Part shown: one piece after another, positions 18,371-26,453 of the stretch
Layout: every line of letters begins with the position of its first letter
Position numbering within the stretch: the first letter of the stretch is position 1
From: CAWAHD01 sp963781785
Lineage (GTDB): Bacteria; Planctomycetota; Planctomycetia; Isosphaerales; Isosphaeraceae
DNA: 64,000 nt
Direction of reading: 5' to 3'
NCBI GenBank assembly: GCA_963781785.1
Contig: CAWAHD010000002.1
Location: forward strand, 5,394,001 to 5,458,000
Position numbers and translations under genes: made by a program
The notes under the pieces: model-generated
Told to the model about the DNA's origin: nothing
What the model saw: the letters and a program-made list of their open reading frames with translations, nothing else
The model's database searches: none

Positions 18371-21300
18371 TGCCTCCCAGGCGCCGCGTGTCTACGCGTC
18401 TTACCGGGCTCACCATCGAGGTCCGGGACCCATCGCCGACTCCGGCGCCTACGCGATCCCAGCCTGCCGGACAGCGTGGGACGACCTGCCGGCCGCGACG
18501 CGAGAGATTCTGAGCAAACCATTGCACCTCCACTTGTTCATGGAAGCATTCGACGGGCGGGATTCCGAGCCGGTCGAAACGGCCCCGGTGCTGTTCCGCC
18601 ATTATGTCGAGCGGTCGACCCAGGGTCGGCCCGGCTTGGAACGGATGATCGAGGCGGTCGTGGACCACCTGCTGGCCGATCCCGACCGCTGGACCGCCGA
18701 TCTGACTGATGACGACTGCCATGCGCTGAACCGGTCGTGGGAAGAGCGCCACTCGAAGGAGATCGCCCGGCTGAGCTTCAATCCAGTCGAGGCACTGACC
18801 CACGAGGGATTGCTCCGCAAACGCGTCCGAGAGGAAGGGGGCGGCAACCGGTTCGTGTTCCAGCCGGTGGCGGAGTACCTGATCTATCGACATCTCGCGC
18901 TCGAGCGGCCCTTGGCTGAAGACGAGCTCGCCTACTGGAGCCGTCTCGTGGCCAGACAGCAGACCTTTCCCGAATACCAGGGCGCGTTCGGATTCCTGCT
19001 CCGGGACTGGGCCCAGGATGACAGACTCGGCCTCGCGGTACGGCTTGTGGAACTCGCGCCACCCTGGTTGAAAAACGTGCTGGTCGCGTTCCTCCACGAA
19101 CAAGCCCAGATCGGGCACGCCCCTGGTCAGGCCAGTGCGGGCGCTCGGAAGGCTGCCAATGCCTTGGCAGGCGCCGGTGGCCAGTGCGCGGCCGAAGCAT
19201 TGAACCGAGCCGGCTACGAGAACATGTCCAGTCATCTCGCTCCCGAGGCCATCGCCTATCTCGAAGCGAGCACCTCGATCTACGAGCCGTTGTGGCAGGA
19301 GAACCCCAACGACGTCCAGATCGGATTCGGCCTGGGCAGTGCGCTGACGAACCTGGGCAACTTGTTCAGCGCCGACGGACGGGTGCTGCCCGCCGAAATC
19401 GCCTACCAACGCTCCATCGAGATCTCCGAGGCATTGTGGAGCGCCTACCCCAACAACTTCGTTATCGGATACAGTCTGGGCTGTGCACTAACCAGCCTGG
19501 GTAGTTTGCTGAACGCCGACGGACGGGCGGCGCGCGCCGAGGCTGCCTACCGCCGCGCCGTCGAGATCTCCGACGCGCTTTCGCAGGCCAACCCCAACAG
19601 CGTTGAGATCGGGCGCAGCCTGTGCGGTGCGCTGACCAACCTGGGTAGCTTGCTGAAGGCCGACGGGCGCGTGGCACCCGCCGAGGCCGCCTACCGACGC
19701 GCCGTCGATACCGCCCAGGCGTTGTGGAAGGCCTATCCCAACAACCTCCAGATCAGATACGGCCTGGGCTGTGCGCTGACCAACTTGGGACAATTGCTCA
19801 GCGCCGACGGACGAGCGGCGCTCGCCGAGGCCGCCTACCGACGCGCCGTCGAGATCTCCGAGCCGCTTTGGCAGGAAGACCCCAACAACGTCCCGGTCGG
19901 ATGCAGCCTCGGCAATGCGCTTTCCAGCTTGGGGCTCTTGCTCCGCGCCGACGGACGAGTGACACATGCCGAGGCCGCCTGCCGCCGCGCCGTCGAGATC
20001 TCCGAGGCGCTCTGGCAGGCCAACCCCAACAACGTCCCGGTCGGACGCAGCTTGGGCAGTGCCCTGACCGGCCTGGGCACCTTGCTGGACGCGGACGGAC
20101 GAGTGACGCACGCGGAAGCCGCCCGTCGCCGCTCGATCGCGATCTTCGAGGCGCTGCAGCAAGTCAACCCCAACAACGTCGAGATCGGAGACGGCCTGCG
20201 CAGGGCTCTGAACAACCTAGGAATTCTGCTGAGCGAAGATGGTCGAGTCCAGGCCGCCGAGGTTGCCTACCGCCGCGCCGTCGAGATCGCTGAGGCGTTG
20301 TCGAAAGCCAACCCCAACAACGTCCAGGCCGGAGACGGCCTGGGCCTGGCGCTGAACAACCTGGGGGTTTTGCTGAGCTCTGATGGCCGGCACGTTCCGG
20401 CCGAGGCCGCCTACCGACGCGCCTTCGAGATTCGAGAGGCGTTGTGGAAAGCCAACCCCAACAACCTCCAGATCGGAGATGGCCTGGGCTCGACGCTGAA
20501 CAACCTGGGGGTTGTGCTGAACTCCGACGGTCAGCTCGCTGCCGCCGAGGCCGCCTTCCAGCGCACCGTCGAGATTCGAGAGGCGTTGTGGAACGCGAAC
20601 CCCAACAACCTCCAGATCGGAGATGGCCTGGGCTTGGCGCTGCATAACCTGGGCAGTTTGTTGAGATCCGCTGGTCGGGTCAAGCCCGCCGAGGCGGCGT
20701 ATCGCCGCGCGGTTGACGTCTTCGAGGAGTTGTGGAAGGCCAATCCCAACAACCTTCGCGTCAGAGACAACCTGGGGATGGCGCTGACCGACCTGGGCAG
20801 GTTGATAAACTCCGACGGTCGGGTCCAGCCCGCCGAAGCCGCCTACCGCCGCGCCGTCGAGATCTATGACGCGTTGTGGAAGGCCAATCCCAAAAACGTT
20901 CGGATCGGAGGTGGCCTGGGGAATGCGCTGACCGAGCTGGGCAGTTTGTTGAGTTCCGACGGCCGCGTCGAGCCCGCCGAGGCCGCCTATCGCCGCGCCG
21001 TCGAGATCTTCGAGGCGTTGTGGTCACTCGTCCCCAACAACGTCCAGATCGGAAACGGCCTCGGTAGTGCGCTGACCGAGCTGGGCAGATTGGTGGGTTC
21101 TGACGGTCGGGTCCAGCCCGCCGAGGTTAACCACCGTCGCGCTGTCGAGATCTATGAGGCGTTGTGGAAGGCCGGTCCCAACAACGTCCAGATTGGAGAC
21201 GGCGTGGCAGGCGCCCTGAGGAACCTGGGCAACCTCTTGCGCTCCGTCGGTCGGGTCCAGCCCGCCGAGGCCGCCTATCGCCGCGCCATCGAGATTCATG

Positions 21301-23147
21301 AGGCGTTGTGCAGAGCCAGCCCCAGTAACGTCCAATTCGGGCAACGTCTGGCCAGTACGCTGACTAACCTGGGCGGTTTGCTGAGCTCCGCCGGTCGGGT
21401 CCAACCTGCCGAGGCCGCCTACCGCCGCGCCGTCGAGATTTATGAGACGTTGTGGACACCCAACTCCAACAACGTCCGGATCGGACACGGCCTGGGCGGC
21501 GCGCTGACAAACCTGGGCAGCCTGCTGCGCTGCGCCGGTCGGGTCCAGCCGGCCGAGGCCGCCTGCCGCCGCGCCGTCGAGATCTTTGAGGCGCTGTGGA
21601 CAGCCAACTCCAACGACATTCAAATCGGAGACGGGCTCGCCGCCTCGTTGAACAACTTGGTCCTACTGCTGAACTCCGCCGGTCAGGTCCGACCCGCCGA
21701 GGCGGCCTACGGCCGCATCGTCGAGATCTACGAGGCTCTCTGGAAAGCGAATCCCAAGAATATCGAGATCGGAGACCGCCTTGGACGGGCGATGAAGAAT
21801 CTGGGCGCCTTACTGCGGTCTGAAGGTCGGATTCAGTCAGCCGACGTCGCCTACCGCCGCGCGGTCGAGATCCATCAGGCGTTGTGGCAGGCCAACCCCA
21901 ACAACGTCCAAATCGGAGTTGATCTGGGCGGGTCGCTGAGCTGCCTGGGAGTACTCTTGACGGACGATGGTCGGTTCCAGCCCGCCGAGGACGCGCTCCG
22001 TCGCGCCGTCGAAATATTGGAGGCGTTGTGGAAAACCAACCCCAACAATGTCGAGATCGGAAACGGGCTGAGCGTCGCGCTCAATAACCTGGGCAGCTTG
22101 CTGAGCGGCGGCGGCCGGCTCCCGGCCGCCGAGGCGTCCGTCCGCCGCGCGATCGAAATCCTGGAGGCGTTGTGGAACACCAATCCCAACAGCATCGAGA
22201 TCGGCGATTGCCTGGGTTTGGCGTTCAACAACCTGGGACGGTTGCTAAGATCCGACGGTCGAGCCGAGCTTGCCGAATCCGCATTCCGGCGCTCCGTCAA
22301 GATCTATGAGACATTGGGGAAAGCCAACCCAAACAGCGTTCAAATCGGATACGGCTTGGGCGGCGCGCTCAACAGCCTGGGCGTGCTGCTGGGCGCCGAC
22401 GGTCGGGTCGGACGTGCCGAGACTGCCTTCCGCCGCGCAATCGAGATCTTCGGGGCGATGTTGCCGGCCAACCCAAACAACGTCCAGATCAGAGTGCGCC
22501 TGGGCAGCGCGTTGAACAACCTGGGCGGTTTCTTGGACTCCGAGGGTCAGGTGCAGTCCGCCGAGGATGCTTACCGCCGGGCCGTGCAGATCCTGGAGGA
22601 GTCCTGGCAGGCCAACCCGAACGACGTCACGATCGGATTGGGCCTGGGCGGTGCGCTCAACAACTTGGGAAACCTGTTGAGCGACGACGGTCGGGTGGGT
22701 CCGGCGGAGGCCGTCTACAGCCGCGCCGTCGAGATTGGCGAGGCGCAGTGGCAGGCTAACCCCACCAACGTCGAGATCGGGGTCGGTCTGGGCGCTACCC
22801 TGAACAACCTGGGCAACCTGCTGAGCGACGGCGGTCGGGCCAGGCCAGCCGAGCTCGTCTACCGCCGCTCCGTCGAGATCTACGAGGCGTTGGACCGGGC
22901 CAATCCAGGGAACAACATGGTCAAGACGGGGCTCGCGGGGAGCCTGTGTGACCTTGGCCGTTGGGACGAGGCCGAGCGGCTCGTCGATGAGGTGCTGAAG
23001 GTGACCCCGACGCATCCCGAAGCCAAACAAATGAAACAAGACATCGCGGCGAACCGGCCACGATCCGACAGACGCGAAGTGATTCGTGCGCGTTCGACTG
23101 TGGATGTGAAGCGACCGTGGTGGAAGCGTCGGCTGGGAGGACGATGA
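18348..23147 (+). CDS. HEPN-STAND-TPR protein 1, C-terminal STAND and 25-repeat TPR array
   Basis: This 1599-codon open frame continues the protein starting at 16649. The first ~300 residues are the helical end of the STAND module (PLHLHLFMEAFDGRDSEPVE, VFQPVAEYLIYRHLALE, FGFLLRDWAQDDRLGLAVRL), co-linear with the second paralogue. From about residue 305 come 25 tandem 48-residue TPR-like units of the form AEAAYRRAVEI(x)EALW(x)ANPNN(x)QIG(x)GLG(x)ALTNLG(x)LL. A final solitary TPR (DEAERLVDEVLKVTPTHPEA) and the C-terminal tag RPWWKRRLGGR follow. In STAND proteins such repeats act as the sensor that triggers NTP-driven oligomerisation. The full product would be about 2160 residues, cytoplasmic, with no signal peptide. 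Next gene: 79 bases downstream. Confidence 0.82.
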   Translation: MVNLEPFDASQAPRVYASYRAHHRGPGPIADSGAYAIPACRTAWDDLPAATREILSKPLHLHLFMEAFDGRDSEPVETAPVLFRHYVERSTQGRPGLERMIEAVVDHLLADPDRWTADLTDDDCHALNRSWEERHSKEIARLSFNPVEALTHEGLLRKRVREEGGGNRFVFQPVAEYLIYRHLALERPLAEDELAYWSRLVARQQTFPEYQGAFGFLLRDWAQDDRLGLAVRLVELAPPWLKNVLVAFLHEQAQIGHAPGQASAGARKAANALAGAGGQCAAEALNRAGYENMSSHLAPEAIAYLEASTSIYEPLWQENPNDVQIGFGLGSALTNLGNLFSADGRVLPAEIAYQRSIEISEALWSAYPNNFVIGYSLGCALTSLGSLLNADGRAARAEAAYRRAVEISDALSQANPNSVEIGRSLCGALTNLGSLLKADGRVAPAEAAYRRAVDTAQALWKAYPNNLQIRYGLGCALTNLGQLLSADGRAALAEAAYRRAVEISEPLWQEDPNNVPVGCSLGNALSSLGLLLRADGRVTHAEAACRRAVEISEALWQANPNNVPVGRSLGSALTGLGTLLDADGRVTHAEAARRRSIAIFEALQQVNPNNVEIGDGLRRALNNLGILLSEDGRVQAAEVAYRRAVEIAEALSKANPNNVQAGDGLGLALNNLGVLLSSDGRHVPAEAAYRRAFEIREALWKANPNNLQIGDGLGSTLNNLGVVLNSDGQLAAAEAAFQRTVEIREALWNANPNNLQIGDGLGLALHNLGSLLRSAGRVKPAEAAYRRAVDVFEELWKANPNNLRVRDNLGMALTDLGRLINSDGRVQPAEAAYRRAVEIYDALWKANPKNVRIGGGLGNALTELGSLLSSDGRVEPAEAAYRRAVEIFEALWSLVPNNVQIGNGLGSALTELGRLVGSDGRVQPAEVNHRRAVEIYEALWKAGPNNVQIGDGVAGALRNLGNLLRSVGRVQPAEAAYRRAIEIHEALCRASPSNVQFGQRLASTLTNLGGLLSSAGRVQPAEAAYRRAVEIYETLWTPNSNNVRIGHGLGGALTNLGSLLRCAGRVQPAEAACRRAVEIFEALWTANSNDIQIGDGLAASLNNLVLLLNSAGQVRPAEAAYGRIVEIYEALWKANPKNIEIGDRLGRAMKNLGALLRSEGRIQSADVAYRRAVEIHQALWQANPNNVQIGVDLGGSLSCLGVLLTDDGRFQPAEDALRRAVEILEALWKTNPNNVEIGNGLSVALNNLGSLLSGGGRLPAAEASVRRAIEILEALWNTNPNSIEIGDCLGLAFNNLGRLLRSDGRAELAESAFRRSVKIYETLGKANPNSVQIGYGLGGALNSLGVLLGADGRVGRAETAFRRAIEIFGAMLPANPNNVQIRVRLGSALNNLGGFLDSEGQVQSAEDAYRRAVQILEESWQANPNDVTIGLGLGGALNNLGNLLSDDGRVGPAEAVYSRAVEIGEAQWQANPTNVEIGVGLGATLNNLGNLLSDGGRARPAELVYRRSVEIYEALDRANPGNNMVKTGLAGSLCDLGRWDEAERLVDEVLKVTPTHPEAKQMKQDIAANRPRSDRREVIRARSTVDVKRPWWKRRLGGR
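19257..22857 (+). repeat. 25 tandem 144-bp coding repeats (48-residue TPR-like units)
   Basis: I counted 25 successive units by their AEAAYRR and DGR landmarks, with an exact 144-base spacing and no indels. Units share long synonymous stretches but are not identical, so the array is older than the two-unit array in the neighbour. The phrase GRVQP followed by AEAAYRR dominates the central units, suggesting internal unequal crossing-over there. Confidence 0.85.
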
Positions 23148-23226
23148 GGATGTCATCCAGCCGAGTGACCTCAGACGGTAAAGCGCGGGTTAACGCAAGG
23201 TCTCGCAGGCCCGGGGAGCGACAACC

Positions 23227-25713
23227 ATGAGCGTTGAACCGGCCCGCCAGCGCGTGCTGGACGACTTCCCTTATCCGGTGGCGTATCCCTACGCGCTGAT
23301 TTTCGACGCCAATCAGCCGGCGTCGATCCGCCGCTGGGCGCTCTGCTTTACCGAGTATCAACTGCTGCGCATGATCGCATTACCCCTGGTCGGGCAGTAC
23401 CTGAGCCAGGAGCAGATCGACGAGTCACACGCCGAGACGATCCGCAAGCTCAACACCGCCATCGCCTCGATCCGGGCGCCGTTCTTTTCCGACTGGATTG
23501 ATCTCGTCCATGCTCTGCGCAAGCACCTGCCTCGGGTGGGGATCAATCCGCTCTTTGCGGATCTGGGCAAGGCACTCGATTCGCTGGGCGCGAACATCGA
23601 AGAGCGGCCCGTCGATCAACGCGGCCAGTCCCGGCTCGACCCGCTGCGCGCGATCCTGGCGCTCCGCAACGCCATCGCGCACGGCGGCCAGCCCGACGAG
23701 GTCGTGGCATTGCAACACCTCGAAGTGTATGTCCCCGTTCTTCATGAAGTCCTCGAGGCCTTCGATTTCCTGGGCGACTGCCGGCTCAAGGTTCGTTGCG
23801 AAGGCCCCACGCCGGTCACGCCCGATCACGCCTGGGTGCGCACGTTGCGCGGGATCACCATCACCGGACCGGTCGAGGAGCCGCTGGAAGGCGCCCTCGG
23901 GCACGCGCTCTCCGACGAGTGCGAGACCGTGCTGGTCGCACCCGATGGCCGGGTCGCTCCCCTCTATCCCCTGGCCAAGCCTTTGCCCGATCAGGCCGGC
24001 GACCGGGCGCTGCCGGACAGCGAGCGCCTCTTCCTTTACGACGGCCATTACGGGCGGTTCACCCAGACGAAGCCGCCGGTCGAGCAGAGTTTCATCAATT
24101 ACCTGGGCATCCACCACCGCGCGGCCGACGCCGCCTCGTGCGACCGCCTCAAGCAGCTCCTCGTTAAGCGGAGGATCAGCTTCCTGCTCGACAAGGCCGA
24201 TACCGCACCCTGGACGATTGCCGACAACGCCGCCGACTTCTCACGCCGCAGCCTGGCCGACCTGCTGGGCACCAAGTACTTCCCCGAGTGCTACGTGCCG
24301 TTTCCGGACCTCGAAGAACACTTCGCGCGGTTCCTCGGTGGCACCATCGAACGGTCAAAGTGGCCCAGGGACACCACGCACAAGAGATTCGTCAACGGCT
24401 TCGTCCTGGCCGGACTGGCCGGTGCGGGCAAGACGGCCTTTTTGGCACGGCAGGTGGAGCGGCTGCTGGACCAGTCCGGCCACCTGCCCGCGCACGAGAA
24501 CCCGGACCTCGTCCTCTTCCTGCGCGGCCAGGGAATCCTCGTTCGGCCCACCGAGGAGGGGGTGTTGCTGTTCCACGACCTCGCCGAGAAGCTGGGCGTG
24601 GCCGTGGAGGGAGCGACCGTCAAGCATCGCAAGCAAGGCGGCTTCAGCTCGCTGGCCGAGCTGTTCGCCCACCTGCACGCGAAGTGGAAAGAGGACAAGC
24701 TCGAGGGCCGGCGGCTGATCCTGATGCTTGACGCCCTCAACGAGGCCCCGCTCACCGAGATCGTGGTCCGCCAGGCGCTCGACCTCATCGCCCTGGCTGC
24801 CTGCTACCCCTGGCTCAAGGTCGTCATCTCGCTGCGGCAGGAGTGGCTGGGCGTGTTTGCCGGCAAGCTCGAGCCGCAGGAGACCGACCCGCTCGAATCC
24901 GTCAGGCCGTTCTTGTACACGGTCGAGACCGAGAGCGAAGGTCTGCGGCTCGGCAAGCGTCCGCCGCCGGTGATCGGCATGGGAATGTTCGACGGCGAGC
25001 AGGCCCGCCGGGTGTACGAGCACTACCAGTCTCACCACCGCACGGCCGGCCTCGAGCCGGGCGAGTACCGCATCCCGGCCTGTCCGACATCGTGGGACGC
25101 AATCGACGCGGCCACCCGGCGCGACGTGTTGATCACACCGCTGCACCTGCACCTGTTCATGGAAGCGTTCGATGGCCGCAATGCCGAGCCGGTCGCGACC
25201 AAGCCGGTACTCTTCCGGTACTACGTGAATCGCGTTCTCGAGGGCCGGGCGGGCCTGGATCGGGACATCGAGACCGTCGTCAGCTACCTGCTCAAAGACC
25301 TCACCCGCGCAGGCGCGGTTCTCGACGACAACGACTGCCATGCCCTGAACCGGGCGTGGGAAGAGGGCCATTCGGCCGGGCAAGTGCGGCTCTTGCAGGG
25401 CCCGGTCGAGGCGCTCGCCTGCGAGGGCCTGATCCGCAAGCGCGACCGCGAGGAAGGCGGCGCCTACGGGTTCGTGTTCCAGGAGGTGGCCGACTATCTG
25501 ATCTACCGTCATATGGCCTTGCACCGGCCGAAGGGGGAGGATGACCTGGCGTACTGGATTCGCCGCGCGCGCCCGAGCGTGTGTTCCCCGAGTACGCCGG
25601 GGCCTTCGGGTTCCTGCTCCGCGACTGGGCCGACGACGGCAAGCTTGGCCTGGCGGCGCGGATCGTGGAAAGTTCGCCCCGGTGGTTCGACGACGTGGTG
25701 GTCGCGTTCCTGA
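23227..25713 (+). CDS. HEPN-STAND-TPR protein 2, N-terminal HEPN and STAND NTPase
   Basis: Start at ATG 23227 (MSVEPARQRVLDDF). Domains by residue: 1-190 all-helical with the HEPN-like motif R147-NAIA-H152 in LALRNAIAHGG; 195-290 beta-rich (VLVAPDGRVAPLYPLAKP, LFLYDGHYGRF); 300-385 linker; 396-403 Walker A GLAGAGKT; 502-506 Walker B DALNE; about 600-780 helical STAND C-terminal part. The R-x4-H pair is the catalytic signature of HEPN RNases in toxin and defence proteins. STAND ATPases are ligand-triggered switches. The true frame leaves this ORF near 25572 (after YWIRRAR) by a one-base shift and continues as PERVFPEYAGAFGFLLRDWA in the 25581-26453 frame. The last ~45 codons listed here are therefore artefactual. 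Confidence 0.8.
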   Translation: MSVEPARQRVLDDFPYPVAYPYALIFDANQPASIRRWALCFTEYQLLRMIALPLVGQYLSQEQIDESHAETIRKLNTAIASIRAPFFSDWIDLVHALRKHLPRVGINPLFADLGKALDSLGANIEERPVDQRGQSRLDPLRAILALRNAIAHGGQPDEVVALQHLEVYVPVLHEVLEAFDFLGDCRLKVRCEGPTPVTPDHAWVRTLRGITITGPVEEPLEGALGHALSDECETVLVAPDGRVAPLYPLAKPLPDQAGDRALPDSERLFLYDGHYGRFTQTKPPVEQSFINYLGIHHRAADAASCDRLKQLLVKRRISFLLDKADTAPWTIADNAADFSRRSLADLLGTKYFPECYVPFPDLEEHFARFLGGTIERSKWPRDTTHKRFVNGFVLAGLAGAGKTAFLARQVERLLDQSGHLPAHENPDLVLFLRGQGILVRPTEEGVLLFHDLAEKLGVAVEGATVKHRKQGGFSSLAELFAHLHAKWKEDKLEGRRLILMLDALNEAPLTEIVVRQALDLIALAACYPWLKVVISLRQEWLGVFAGKLEPQETDPLESVRPFLYTVETESEGLRLGKRPPPVIGMGMFDGEQARRVYEHYQSHHRTAGLEPGEYRIPACPTSWDAIDAATRRDVLITPLHLHLFMEAFDGRNAEPVATKPVLFRYYVNRVLEGRAGLDRDIETVVSYLLKDLTRAGAVLDDNDCHALNRAWEEGHSAGQVRLLQGPVEALACEGLIRKRDREEGGAYGFVFQEVADYLIYRHMALHRPKGEDDLAYWIRRARPSVCSPSTPGPSGSCSATGPTTASLAWRRGSWKVRPGGSTTWWSRS

Positions 25714-26453
25714 AGGAGCAGGCCGAGCTCGGCCACATGCCCGGCCACGCCAGCCCGCGCGCCACGGCCGCCGCCGCCGCCCTGGCGGGCGGCGGCGGCC
25801 AGTGGACGGCCCAGTCACTCGACCGCGCCGGCTACGACTTCATGTCCACCCACCTGGCCCCCGAGGCCGTCGCCTACTTCCAGGCCAGCCTGCCCATTCG
25901 AGAGTCCCTCTGGAAGGACAACCCCAGGAACGTCCAGATCGCAGACGGGCTGGGCCTGACGCTCAACAACCTGGGAACCTTGCTGCGCGCCGACGGCCGG
26001 GTCGAGCCCGCAGAAACAGCCTACCGCCGCTCCGTCGAGATCTCCGAGCCCCTCTGGAAGGACAACCCCAGGAACGTCCAGATCGGAGACGGGCTGGGCA
26101 GTACGCTCAACAACCTGGGAACCTTGCTGAGCGCCGACGGCCGGGTCGAGCCCGCAGAAACAGCCTACCGCCGCTCCGTCGAGATTCGAGAGGCCCTCTG
26201 GAAGGACAACCCGACTCACATCGAGATCAAGGCCGGTTATGCGGGCAGCCTCTCGAACGTGGGCCGCTGGGATGAGGCCGAGCGGCTCGTCGACGAGGTA
26301 CTCGTCAAGGTCCCGAGGCATCCTTACGCCAATCAACTCAAACGTTACATCGCGGCGAAGCGTCCCCGCTCCGGTAGCGGAGCCATGGTGTCGGATCAGG
26401 CAGCCGCAGTCGCGAAACAACCCTGGTGGAAACGCTGGCTGGGAGACAAATGA
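25581..26453 (+). CDS. HEPN-STAND-TPR protein 2, C-terminal two-repeat TPR sensor
   Basis: Continuation of the gene starting at 23227 after a frameshift at about 25572. It reads PEYAGAFGFLLRDWADDGKL, an Ala/Gly-rich stretch, then two almost identical 48-residue TPR-like units (25884-26171), a final TPR (DEAERLVDEVLVKVPRHPYA) and the C-terminal tag KQPWWKRWLGDK. The two repeats differ at only a few bases, so the array was duplicated recently. The stop overlaps the start of the next gene in ATGA (26450-26453), implying translational coupling. The protein is a short-array version of its giant neighbour; the reconstructed length is about 1075 residues. Confidence 0.8.
   Translation: MFPEYAGAFGFLLRDWADDGKLGLAARIVESSPRWFDDVVVAFLKEQAELGHMPGHASPRATAAAAALAGGGGQWTAQSLDRAGYDFMSTHLAPEAVAYFQASLPIRESLWKDNPRNVQIADGLGLTLNNLGTLLRADGRVEPAETAYRRSVEISEPLWKDNPRNVQIGDGLGSTLNNLGTLLSADGRVEPAETAYRRSVEIREALWKDNPTHIEIKAGYAGSLSNVGRWDEAERLVDEVLVKVPRHPYANQLKRYIAAKRPRSGSGAMVSDQAAAVAKQPWWKRWLGDK

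Noticed and set aside
19257..22857. Tandem 144-bp repeats as a non-coding satellite
   Set aside because: Period is exactly 48 codons with no indels over 25 units and TPR-like protein pattern, so it is a coding repeat.
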